A stretch of DNA of 64,000 nucleotides. Origin: Auricularia sp. M13. Lineage: Eukaryota > Basidiomycota > Agaricomycetes > Auriculariales > Auriculariaceae. Position numbers and translations under genes: made by a program. The stretch is from assembly GCA_037042915.1 (NCBI GenBank), contig CM073194.1, forward strand, positions 3,100,001 to 3,164,000. Reading direction: 5' to 3'. Positions within the stretch are counted from its first letter, which is position 1. Each line of letters opens with the position of its first letter. Below, piece by piece: positions 11,166 to 21,759 of this stretch. The notes below the pieces were generated by a model that saw only the letters and a list, made by a program, of their open reading frames with translations, was not told the origin of the DNA and ran no database searches.

Positions 11166-11481
11166 ATGCGTTTTACCCTCACCACCGTATCGCTTATCCC
11201 CTTCATCGCTGCGGCCTTTGCTGCGCCCCCACTCCCTCCGCTGCCCCGGGGTGCCATTGACCTACGCACCACCGCACCGGAGCTCGTTCCTCGCCAGTGC
11301 GGGACGATCTGCAACGGCTGCCGCGGATGCACCATTGACGGAGGCTGCCTTGGTCCTTGTGTTCCGGTGAGCAATATGTTGATTAGTTCACTGCTCGAGG
11401 TTGCAATGATCTGACGGCCTTTCCTATGACAAGGTATGCGAGCGCGCGCTGGACGGTTCCGAGTCCATTGCCGAATGCTGA
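11166..11481 (+). CDS. Small secreted cysteine-rich protein (paralogue B)
   Basis: The start MRFTLTTVSLIPFIAAAFA is a signal peptide, followed by PPLPPLPRGAIDLRTTAP and the cysteine core QCGTICNGCRGC, TIDGGCLGPCVP. An intron from about 11368 to 11433 leads to a short last exon, VCERALDGSESIAEC, then stop at 11479-11481. There are eight cysteines. It shares GAID.R and the GCR.C..DGGCLGPCV core with the divergent gene at 10474-10752, so the pair arose by inverted duplication. The function is unknown. Secretion and disulfide-rich structure suggest an effector, antimicrobial or cell-surface role, which is inference. Confidence 0.78.
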
Positions 11482-11601
11482 ACTATCTGCGCGATCGGAC
11501 GATGGTAATGGAGACGGATAAGCAAGAAAACGATGTGTTCAGTCATTGCGATCTTCGAGAGTTGGTGATCTCTATGTGTATACAAACGTGCGAACCCAGG
11601 C

Positions 11602-14600
11602 CTACTTGGGAAGCACACCCGCGCGCTGCCAATACTCGAACCAAGCCTTCGCATCCTTCTCATCGAGCGGGCGCATGTTCTTCAGCGTCGGCGAGATCTC
11701 TTGCGCCTTGCGCGTGTCGATGTTCTCCATCGAGCTCATGCCGTCGAAGCCCTTGTCGCCGAACGACTTCCAGAACTCCAGCAGCCGCACGGCGGGCACG
11801 CCCTCGGGGTCCTTGTTCTTCGCGACGCGCGCGAGCCACTGCTCGAACGGCACGAGCGGCACGTGCAGCAGCGTCGCGTACTGCTGGAAGACGGCGCGCC
11901 AGCCGATCGGGCGCGGGTGCACGAGGTGCAGGATGCCCGACTCCTCGAAGGCGAGCATCTCGATGACCGACCGCGCCGCCTCCTCGAGGCGCATCCAGAA
12001 GATATTCTGAGTTATCGGACCGCGTCAGCATGCATCGTAGATTCAAAAGCGCTCTGCTAGTGAGACGTACGCTGGTCGAGTCGGGGAGACAGGCGAGCTT
12101 CGGTCCGGACCGCACAATGACGGGGACCCAGTCGTTCACGTTCCACGCGCCGCTCTGGCTGCCGGCAAGCTGGCCAACGCGTACAGAGACTGTCTTGAGA
12201 GGTGTTTGCTCGGACGCGCTCTGAAGCATGCGCTCGACGACCCACTTGGACTCGGCGTAGCCCATGCCGACGACACGCTTCGCGTCGAGGACGTGCTCCT
12301 CGAGAGGCGGGACTCCCGGAGAAGGCGACGCATCTGAAATTTGACGCTGAGAATCACACAATCCGATGACTAGGCGGGACTTACTGCGAGAGACTGAAAC
12401 GCTGCTTATGAACTGGAACTTGGGCGGCGCGGCGCGCTTCGACTTGAGGGCAAGGTCCACAAGATGTCTTGCCCCTTTGACGGCAGGTTCAAATGTCGGG
12501 AGCGCGTAGTTGAAGTTGACCGGCCATGCGTTGTGAATGATGTGCGTAACGTTACTGAGAAGCTGTTGGCCACAAAGAGTTAGTTGTTGTCTCCAAATAA
12601 TGACGGACAGAAAGAGAATTGCTCACCTCTTCGTAGACCTGGTGATGAAGACCGAGGTCGGCCTGCGTCGTATCTCCCTCTAGAAGAACCAGCTTGTCAA
12701 GATCCAAAAGCGCGGGGTCAAGGCCGCGCTCGAGGAAGTTGGCTTTCTGCCTGTCGACAAGCTGGTGGCCGGAGGTGCGTCGGTTGAGCGCGTAGACGCG
12801 GTGCACGTCCTTGCTTTCCAGCAGCTGCGCAAGCAAATTAGTGCCGAGACCGCCCGTAGTCCCTGTGACGAGGACAGCGTGACCGTGGTGGACGCCGTTC
12901 GAGATGGAACTAGCAGCAGCGTGCTGAGGGAAGTCTGCCGTATACTTTTTGAGCATTGCTTCAACATCCGCGACAGCAGACGCTCCATGGTCGGCAGTCG
13001 AGCTCGCAAAGGTTGCCGTGAACTTGGCGAGGCTCTGAATCGAGGGGAACTTGTAAGGCAGATCCCCTGGTATCTTCTTAGTGTCGATGCCACCGGTCTG
13101 AAGAGCCCCGACGATGCTATTGTGGATGCGGGCAGCGATCAAACTGAAGGAAGCAGGTCAGTTGCAATGAGCGAAGTGATACAAAAACACGAACCTGTCG
13201 CAACCATAGTTGAAAAGATCGTCCTCGTCCTTGGTGATATCTGGGATGCTGCTCTTAACGAGGTCGCGGACAAACTGCAGAACATCGCCGAGCTCCCAGC
13301 TGTCCGGAACAGGGAATTCTTGCTCAGCTGCGCGCTCAAACGCCTCGTAACAGTCGTTGATCTCCTTCTCGTATGCTGCTGTGATGAGCGCGCGGACTAC
13401 AGTGTTTTTGGTCTGGTTGATCGCGAAGGGTTTGTTCGGGTGCGCCACGAGAATCATCTAGTTCCCATGCTATCAGTGAGCAGAGGAATGGGGATTGCAT
13501 GGATCGATAACTAACCTCCTTGGCGATGCGAGAGTGGGAGGGAGCGAAATTGTTCATCTTCACGACAGTCGGCCTGAACGGTGTACATTCAGCATACTCG
13601 TAGTCGGACAGATTTAAGCCTTCTGTACTGACCAAATTGCATCCCGGTATTCGTGAAGGCGTTGCACATCGCTTGGGTCGAAAGCATGCTCCGCTGGCGG
13701 CATAATGATGACGCCGTTGTGGGGCCGACCGCGACCGAAGACAACGGCATACTGAATGAGGGGGTCTGAACGGAGGATACCCTCTAAAGGACTGCAGTCA
13801 ATATCGCAGACTGATAAGAGCTCTATCCCGTACCGAGAGGGATGGCGTTGGTCTAAAGAAATGGTTAAAGGTCGAACAGTTCGAATGTCAATGACCGTAC
13901 CTTTTCGCCCGTGCTGAGGACAAGCTGGTCGTCGAGTCTTCCGACGATCTTGAACGTCCTGGGCTGCGTGGGATGGAAAACTACGACGTCCTTTGTGGCG
14001 CACGCCCTGTGGCCATCGACTTCCGTGTTGGTGGTATCGATGTATTGTCCCTCATGAGACTGGGCTCACGTCAGTCGGAGAAGAGGTACACTCCTGTGGA
14101 ACGCACCAGAACGATGAGCTCATGGGTGCCATCGCCCAAGTCGCGGAAATGCGCCTTCACAAAGCTAGCTAATCGCATCCACTGCCAGTCACGTCCAAAG
14201 GGTTCTGCACCGAGTATGAATGGAGAGCGGGAGACAGCGTAATGCTCACGTACTATGCATAAACGCAGAAATGACACCGCATTCGCTCATGCCTGCATGT
14301 TGTCAGTGTTATTTAGGTCAGACAATCTGTGGCTGCCTACCGAATGCTGTCATAAGCGGGACGCCGGCTTCAACAAGTTGGTCTCCCGCCGCCTGCTTCA
14401 ACGTGGCGCCCCCGAAGATCTGAACATCTCACAGCTCAGTTTGCCATGACCAGGTCAGAGTTACGCTACGTACGACCGCATCCATGTCCGCAAGAATCTT
14501 CGTCTGCTCGGGATTGTTGGAGATGGCCTCGAGCATGCTAGGCATGATAAGCGTCAACTTGCTCTTCGTTGCCTGAACGCTCTGCAAGAACGTTTCGACG

Positions 14601-15649
14601 CGCGGCATGATGGGAGGCGATACCGGTGCGAATACCGCGGCGCGGACACCGCAGAAGGCCTGTGCGTGATGAGAACTACTGCAGCTGAGCGCAGCCTATT
14701 ATGATCGTACCGCAAAGATCACTTGCGAGAATCTCCAAACAAATCATGTCAATATGGAGCACACCCGATAAAAGGCGACTGACCCCATCAAGTGGTAGAC
14801 AGGCGTCACAGAGAAGTTCATGACCGAACTTCCCATGTCCACGTCGTGTGCCCCTAGGGACGACATTAGCGGGCTCAGGTAGAAGCGAAGTACGGCAGCA
14901 CGTACAAGGCGAAGCTCCGAATACAACAAGAGTGAGGTGAGAAAGCGGAAGTAGCTTCGGAATGGAAGTGGATCCTGCATGCCGTCAGAAATAGACCGAA
15001 GCACAGCATCTCGACGGACCACTCGAATGGATAATCAATCCGTGATCAAACATGTCCGGAGCAACTGGATTTGGTGCCGCGACGGGACCGGTCGTAAAGA
15101 GATCGCCAAAGCTGGGTAGAGGCAAGAGCTTGATGTTACGATGCGCGGTACCGGCGTGCGCAAGCTTCGTAGTTGCTGCATCTGCGCTGTAGAAAACGTG
15201 GGTTGTTCCCGCCTTGTCGAGAAGTTGCGCAAGAACCTCCGCGGAGACACGGGGCGAGGGAACAAATGGCGTGAAGCCAGCCCGCATGATGCCCACCGCC
15301 ATCGTTCCAAATGTGATCGAGTCTTCAATGAACGCTGAGAACATTCTCGGGTAGCCCCCAATGGTAGCGTACCTGCCACAGCGAGAATAGCAAACGACGG
15401 CTTATCAGCTGCATGCGCGAGCGCAATGTGCGCGGCGCGATAGACTGCGTGCGTAGCCTCCTTCCACTTGATTGTGCGAACCGCGCCGTCCACGTCCTGG
15501 TATGTGTAGAAATCGTGTTCGGGCGAACGGGCAAGGTGCCAATCGTAGGCCTCAGGCAGAGAGCACGAGCCATCGACGGGCGGAGGCACGAAAGCGGGAC
15601 AGTTGACGCCTTGCGGCGTGACCACAGGGAACGGCACGTAGACGGGCAT
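11602..15649 (-). CDS. Adenylate-forming reductase (A-T-R, NRPS-like)
   Basis: This is a single-module enzyme of about 1,050 residues that adenylates a carboxylic acid, loads it on a carrier and reduces it with NAD(P)H to an aldehyde or alcohol. It starts MPVYVPFPVVTPQGVNCP (ATG 15649) with about a dozen short introns. In the A domain, splicing yields GLIIHSSGSTSIPKLLP (A3), MTAFGMSECGVISAFMH (A5) and NGVIIMPPAEHAFDP. An A10-like region NKPFAINQ..NTVVR follows. In the carrier domain, DLFNYGCDSLIAARIHN carries the phosphopantetheine serine; the usual GGDS or GMDS is GCDS here. The reductase has VLVTGTTGGLGTNLLAQLL (nucleotide fold), HIIHNAWPVNFNYALP, GYAESKWVVE (YxxxK) and VSVRVGQLAGS. It ends WQRAGVLPK at 11602. 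All catalytic motifs are present. The substrate cannot be inferred. A TATAAA lies 41 bp upstream. Confidence 0.9.
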
Positions 15650-17764
15650 TATGAGTGACGAGCACAGAGCAACCGACGCGTCTCGAGGCTTTATATCGCA
15701 GTCGCTACTGGCCTTTAGGTGGACGACGAGAACAAACGTGAGAAGTTTGCAGGTCCACGCACTGTCAGCTTGTTCCGGCACCGCTCGGAGGTTGCAGTTG
15801 CAGGAGCTTCTGAAGCGCGAACTTCGGCGGTCCAGCATGACGCTGCCAGTAGCTACAGTAACACAGTGCACGAGGTGCCAGTGTAATTATAGATCATTGA
15901 CGACTGGCCGCTCTGAGAGTCAGTCAATTGAGCAAGCACAACAGTATGAACGCACGCCGAAGAGAGCTGTAATGTAGAGCCGCGTGTCCCGAACGTGAAG
16001 CGACGCCGAAAACCAAGAAAGAATATGCAGAACATGGGTTCAAGTGAGCGCCGGCGCGGGCCGGTGTACCCTGTGCGGCCAATGCATTTGACAGCGTTTG
16101 TCAGCGTCTTGTGATGGGGCATGAGGGGGGTCAGCGTTGTAGAGATTATTAACAGGATGGACTGGAACACGGTTCATGACAGGATTGTGAAGATTGAGCT
16201 GGACTCGACCCAATGCCGGCAACGGGCTATGATGAGGAACGTACTACCAGGCGGCTGTATGTTCTGCAGAGGCGCAAATGGAGTGGGTTGTGCATGGCGA
16301 ACAACCGTTGCGAGCGGAGTCACCGGAACCAATTGGAATCCGCCATAATCAGCTTCGAAATTTTCCCAACAACACCCTTAAGCTTGACACTCAATGAGTC
16401 GTACTTTGAATGACAGGGGCCAACCCGAGTGATTTTTTGTTTCTGCCAAATGAATCCCTCCACATGGTACGGTCCACACTGGCCGGGTGCTGTTCAGGCC
16501 GCTGAGGCGTCAGTGGTAGATCACCAACCTCCTATAACTCCTACAGGCCCGTGCGGGCAATACCTGCTACCTTGTGAACTTAAGGTAAGAGGAAGAGCAA
16601 TCAAGTGTTTTGCCAGTGAGAGCATGTGAGAATGATGAACGTTTGATGAACAGTCACTGCCGGTCACCCGCTGAAGTTCTGAAATTTCGGAAGAACTCAT
16701 AAAGTCGGCAAGAGAGGACTGACGGAGCTTTGAGGGTCACAGTTTGGCAGCGGTGAAGAGGCCCAAGAGCACCATGTTGCGACATAGACAGGGCAGCGGC
16801 AGCCGTACAGCAGATCTCTGCACAAGCATAGCTCGAAGACTCTGATTATGCAATTCATGGGGGACGGCTGGCAGCATGCAGATGGGGTGCTTGTATGTGC
16901 GTGCGAGGCATGGAGGGTGAGTCTGTTCCAGATCTGTGGCGACGGTGCAGGTGGTGCCCTCGTGCAGCCTGTTCTAGCTTGCAAACACTGTGACTCACAG
17001 TCGTCGCACTGAAGCGAACCTGGAGAACGGCAAACAGTTGAAATCTGCCAAGGAGCACAGGCATTGCGGCTGTCAAGGTCGGTATTCACGTCGACGCCGC
17101 GAGTCCAGTACTTCAAGAAGGTTGAACACTAGTTCAGGCGCAAGATGCGAGATAACGCAAGCCATGAATGACCACATCTCAAGCCTGGTGGTAAGAGTCT
17201 ATGAGCAGAACTGGTTGGATTCCGAATCCTTCCTGCCTTCCATGCTCGGAGCATCCATAGAAAGGCTCTGCTGTTTGCACGGATGCAAAGGTCGATGTTG
17301 CGAGCTGGTCGAGAGTCAAGGATCGCGGGCGCGGGCGCTGCATCGGACCGAAGAACCGCAGCCATCCGCGGGTGAGGACCATAAAAGGCTCGCTTTCCGC
17401 GGAAAATTCCCATAAAAGGAGATTGTGCAGCAGGAGGAACGTTTCATATCAAACAGTTTTCTATTGCGGATTCCGGGAGCGAACTCTAAGACCTACTACC
17501 AAGGTAGCAGGAATGCCCGACGGAACACCATATATCCCTAGTTGAGAGTATTGCATGCGCACTTACTCCATTTGACCAATCTCAGCGTCTTACGATCGAA
17601 GTGACCCAACTGGGCATAATGCAGTTTATCGTAGGGTCATGCATCATGCCTCATGACCAAAGTACTATTATAGTTACTATTGATATTGATACCTTCCGCG
17701 AAGCAAGGCTGACGTACAGCCACAGGGCCAAGCGTTACCCAATGCTTAGCCGTAATGGGCTGAG
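15650..17764. other. 2.1 kb gene-poor stretch
   Basis: Apart from the reductase promoter I see no credible gene. Open frames (up to about 140 codons, e.g. minus 16697-17116 and plus 16990-17415) lack motifs and overlap on both strands. The composition is lower in GC than neighbouring exons. It leads directly into the inverted-repeat element. Confidence 0.4.
15690..15695 (-). promoter_or_regulatory. TATA box of the reductase gene
   Basis: TATAAA on the minus strand, 41 bp upstream of the ATG at 15649. Confidence 0.55.
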
Positions 17765-17847
17765 TACAGCCTTTCTTCTTTTTCTTGGCCGCATCAACTT
17801 TTTGTGAAACGCGAAAAGAGTCGTCCCAATTGGGACGCCAAACACCG
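17765..17847 (+). repeat. Left terminal inverted repeat, 83 bp
   Basis: Begins TACAGCCTTTCTTC and ends GCCAAACACCG; it is identical to the reverse complement of 18737-18819. It includes the perfect 16-bp palindrome CGTCCCAATTGGGACG. Confidence 0.95.
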
Positions 17848-18817
17848 GCGATGCAAACTGGAGCCCGGCCGATGCACCGGCACGCCGTCCAGCAGCGTCC
17901 AGAGGTACTTTTGGCGGTCCTGCTCGTCTCTGTGTATGCCAAGCATATGAGATGTTCGTATTTCAGCATTATAAGTAAACCTCACCAAAAATTGCAAGTG
18001 AGACGCGAGCAAAGTGTGCGGAATGCAGTTGACACTGACTGGTAGTCTAGATGATATTACAATGGAGTGATTGGAAGTGCCCAATTCGGTGTTGGCCGTG
18101 ATGCACGTGATCTCGACGCGTCCCAAGAGACGCGTTGAATCCTTATAAAAGCTACTATGAACGTTCATAGAGAAACAAAGAGACTATTAGAGCCGTTCTC
18201 AGAGTGAAATCTTCCGTATTATCGCCTGCTCGGTCGCAGACTGAACATCCCGGCGGCATCTGGATTAAGCGCCGGATAAGTCCCCCGATCGCACAACGAC
18301 CTGTGAGAGACCGTCACTGCATACTGAACCCCTATAAGGTGGCTCAAAAAATTCCAAAATGTAAATAAGGTACTAATTCCACGTAGATTCGACTGCTACC
18401 ACTGGTGGGAGTAATTATTTTGAATTATCAGCAATCGTCGGTCACAGCCGAGATCACGGTGCCAGCCGAATTGGGGACTTGCAATCAGACCCGCGCGTTA
18501 TGATGCAGACTCTAATTGGAACGACTATCTTCCAACAGAGGATGCAAAGGAGACTAACTGACTGGAGCTGGTTGACGCACATGTCGAGCCAACAGACAGC
18601 ATCTGAGCGTTCGGGGTACGTCCTTCGGTCCTATTGAGAGGTTCCACGGACTTAGGGTTGCCCAAAGGTGTGTCCTGAGCCTCTGCCAGGAAAACCTGAC
18701 TTGTGAGCTATTCTTGGCGTGTTTGACGGTGCAAAACGGTGTTTGGCGTCCCAATTGGGACGACTCTTTTCGCGTTTCACAAAAAGTTGATGCGGCCAAG
18801 AAAAAGAAGAAAGGCTG
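17767..18817. mobile_element. Non-autonomous TIR transposon, TA-flanked, 1,051 bp
   Basis: The outermost bases are TA-CAGCC...GGCTG-TA, so the element is flanked by a TA dinucleotide, as expected for Tc1/mariner or pogo-type insertion. Its ends are perfect inverted repeats (17765-17847 and 18737-18819, counting the TA). The 889-bp centre has no transposase frame, so it would need a transposase in trans. An alternative is a foldback element. The perfect identity of the arms suggests a recent insertion or gene conversion. Confidence 0.75.
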
Positions 18818-18819
18818 TA
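18737..18819 (-). repeat. Right terminal inverted repeat, 83 bp
   Basis: Begins CGGTGTTTGGCGTCC and ends AAAGGCTGTA; it is the perfect inverted partner of 17765-17847. Confidence 0.95.
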
Positions 18820-19118
18820 AGACTTTGGTAAGAGTGCCAGACAATGAAACCTGCGTGCCAAGTCGGACGATCGTCGCGAACAAGTCGCGAAGCCGCTCTC
18901 AGACGCCATCGCCAAATCGCTTGTGGAGAACATTGTGTTCACAGCGTACGCCTGAACACCGTACTTTGCCGTGAGTCTGGAATTCAGTCTCGAACCTAGG
19001 GCATTATAATGGCTTCTGTCAGATGTATGTACAGTACTCCGGACCCTGTCGAATCCTGAAAACCCATAGCGTAATACGCCGGTACAGGAATGCACTGAGA
19101 AATATGGAGATAAACTCA

Positions 19119-21050
19119 TCAGATCGCACATTGCTTGGGCGGGTAGCAGAGCTCCATCTCCCCATCCGCCGGCCATTCAAAACCTGGGTCGAAGAAACTG
19201 GCCGGTCCAGCAGTCTGCCACGCTCGCATCCGATCGTCAGCTGCTCTGGAATTCCAAACAAGGCGGTCCGGGGCAGCGTGAACTATCTCGTGTGTGATCT
19301 CGTGCAGGGCATTGGCATCGGTATCATTGCTCTTCAGGCCGCAGAGAGTGAGAGTCTGCAGACGTCGCGAAGAGTCCGAGTTGGAGACGAAGGCGCGAAC
19401 GAAGATGATAAGGTCTCGGTCTATGGTACAACCTTCGTCGCATGGCGAAGGCGTCTCAGGGCCGACCCTGGCCTGCCTATCCAGAGGACATACCAATGCG
19501 ACGTGCACGAGCGATGGACAGTCCCAACTTGAGGCGTACGGCCAGATACCGTGACATCGGCAGTCTTTGGAATGCTGCGGAAGCCAGCGTGATAGCTCGC
19601 AGCAAGGACGCTCTGAGATTCCACTGCAAATAGCGCAGCAGTCGATGATGAATGTGAGCCTCTGCAGTGCTGGACTGCTAGTCGGGATGGCGCGACCGTC
19701 TCGCAGATAACTAAGGGGTATGCTGAGCTCCGAAATGTGAGAGAGCGTGTCAGCGGACTCCAGGTAGCTCGAGTTAAGGTAAAGCTTTGGCATATCGACG
19801 CTTGGGCTGCGAAGCTGGCAGCACACATGACCAACGTCGACTTGCGAATAGAGGGCGAGGTGCTCCATGGCCGGTCCAGGTTGGACCCCTGCAGAGGTAT
19901 ACACGAATGGAGTGTTCACTCGCGCAGCGACGGTGAGCCGCAGCGCCCCAGCCTCAGTTGCATCAGAGAAGAAGGTAATCAGCTCGAGCAACGTTTTGTA
20001 GATCCAAGCCAACGCCGGCGAAGTCTCAAAGTTGAGGTCTAGCGAAATGTTCCGGAGGGTGTGGTGCAAGCCCAGGGCCGCGCGAGGGATTACAGACCAT
20101 TCTGGCGCCGCGCGGAGAGACAAAGCCAAAGTTTCTAGTCTGGGCATGGACTCCAGGATGCTCCGTATTTCCTCATACATGAGCGACTTTACTGCCACCG
20201 GCGGAGTGTAGTCGAAAGTGACTAGGTTGTCGAAGTGTCCTGCAGAAGTATTCGCATGTAGGGCGATACCTGTTACGCGGAGAAACTGCAGGTTGAAGGC
20301 CCCAACAAGAAATTGAGCGGGGAAAGCGACGACGGTGCCTGCAGCTTCGCCCCTTCGAGGGAAATTGGTGGATAATCGCAGCATGCGCAATCTGGGGGCA
20401 GCCCGAGTGTTGAGAATCGCCATGAGACGCTCGCACAGAGAATAATAAGCTTGGTCATCTGCGGACCCCCAGATGAGCGTGACAAAGTCAGCATTGGGTG
20501 AAAAACGCGCTCGTCTGCGAAAGCGGTCCGAGGGACGGGCGAAGTCGAGATCTAGTATTCTTAAAGAATGGAGATGGGCCTCCAGAGTGTCGAGTAGTCC
20601 GTCTGAGAGAGGGTCTCGAATACGTAGTGCCACGCCTTCGTGCGTCGCGCGTGATAAGAGCCCACCGAGCATGTGCAACAGGCCGACACGGGGGTCTGAC
20701 TGCTTGCGTTGAAGTGTACGTGTACCGGACCATAAATTGCGCAGAATCTGTGGGATGGAAAAGGAAAGTGCGGGTCCTGGTGACACAGCACCGAATAGTT
20801 CGTGGCACGTTCGCGATAAGTGGAGACGAGCGCAAATGTCGAGATGTTCCAGGAGGGACGCCAAAGCTCGGGCGCATCCTGCGAGCCGCACGAGGGGTGC
20901 CGTAGCGTTAGCCGCGCGCGCTGCATGCAGGCATAGTCTAAGCCTGAGCTGTTGTTGGATGGCGAATGACATTGAGGCATCGTTTGCATATGTGCTGGCA
21001 GCTAACGTAGCTGCATCTCGCAGTGCTTGCAGCGTCGTAGGCGAAATCAT
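19119..21050 (-). CDS. F-box-like protein
   Basis: A single uninterrupted frame of about 640 codons. From the chosen ATG (21050) it reads MISPTTLQALRDAATLAAST, an alanine-rich helical region, then ALASLLEHLDICARLHLSRTC. That segment fits an F-box-like helix (L..L..LD...R..LSRTC). The rest has leucine-rich segments with the spacing seen in basidiomycete F-box proteins (e.g. RMLRLSTNFP, PRLETLALSLR). The frame stays open upstream to an earlier ATG at 21266, but those 72 codons look non-conserved, so the inner start is preferred. The expected role is substrate selection for an SCF ubiquitin ligase; the target is unknown. The gap 18820-19118 before it holds nothing recognisable. Confidence 0.7.
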   Translation of the reverse strand: MISPTTLQALRDAATLAASTYANDASMSFAIQQQLRLRLCLHAARAANATAPLVRLAGCARALASLLEHLDICARLHLSRTCHELFGAVSPGPALSFSIPQILRNLWSGTRTLQRKQSDPRVGLLHMLGGLLSRATHEGVALRIRDPLSDGLLDTLEAHLHSLRILDLDFARPSDRFRRRARFSPNADFVTLIWGSADDQAYYSLCERLMAILNTRAAPRLRMLRLSTNFPRRGEAAGTVVAFPAQFLVGAFNLQFLRVTGIALHANTSAGHFDNLVTFDYTPPVAVKSLMYEEIRSILESMPRLETLALSLRAAPEWSVIPRAALGLHHTLRNISLDLNFETSPALAWIYKTLLELITFFSDATEAGALRLTVAARVNTPFVYTSAGVQPGPAMEHLALYSQVDVGHVCCQLRSPSVDMPKLYLNSSYLESADTLSHISELSIPLSYLRDGRAIPTSSPALQRLTFIIDCCAICSGISERPCCELSRWLPQHSKDCRCHGIWPYASSWDCPSLVHVALVCPLDRQARVGPETPSPCDEGCTIDRDLIIFVRAFVSNSDSSRRLQTLTLCGLKSNDTDANALHEITHEIVHAAPDRLVWNSRAADDRMRAWQTAGPASFFDPGFEWPADGEMELCYPPKQCAI

Positions 21051-21318
21051 GGCAACACAGCGGCAGCCATGTATCCCTGGTCTGCCAGCGTCGCATGGCT
21101 GGCAAGGCTCGGTGACTGCTTTCAACATACGCGATAGTAGTCGAGTATAAGGCGATTTGGCGGTGTTCGAACGTTTGGCGCCGTGTGTTAGGCTGGGCGA
21201 TAAAAGAGCAGAATCATAACCTATCAAACCCATGCTTGCTGAATCGTACCGATGGTTGTTCCGCATTGAGCGCCGTAGCCAAAATATATACCTGGTAAAG
21301 GTAACACCAATCTTAAAA

Positions 21319-21404
21319 TGCGTTAAGGGGGAATCGAACCCCCGGCTGATCGAAATTCAGCTATTGAGTGGCAACGATCAAGGTTACCACTACCCCATTA
21401 ACGC
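21319..21404 (-). tRNA. tRNA-Gly(GCC), 15-nt intron
   Basis: The mature sequence is the same as the tRNA at 8997-9080 (GCGTTAA acceptor, TTGCCA anticodon loop, GGGGGTTCGATTCCCCC T arm), with a different intron of 15 nt after position 37. Confidence 0.95.
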
Positions 21405-21759
21405 GCTGGGAGATGGGACGAAAATACATATATTATCATAATTCTTTATATTTGACGTCTTGTAGAACTACAATGAACACAAAAGAAACATCCCGGCTCT
21501 TCGAGAAGGTGTTGCTTCGTCTTTCATGTCTGAAGCCCTGCTGCGACAGCTGGGGCCGCTTTTCATGGTGGAAAGCACACCGCTTGTAAGACTCTGAAAA
21601 ACTCAATGCATGATCATGACCATCGTGAATTGCATTGGCGTGCGGCAGTTTTCTCTACTACAATTACACTGTGCTTGCTTTGCTACATCGAGAATTAAAG
21701 TAGGGAACGGGTTCCACGAGTCCAAAACGAAAGATAGAGCAACGTTATACAACCAGTCA
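21405..21759. other. Intergenic
   Basis: AT-rich sequence between tRNA-Gly and the 3' end of the membrane-protein gene; no gene or repeat seen. Confidence 0.5.

Noticed and set aside
17848-18736. Possible transposase gene inside the 1.05 kb inverted-repeat element.
   Set aside because: Frames are short (about 125 codons at most), begin or end in the TIRs, and show no DDE/D motifs.
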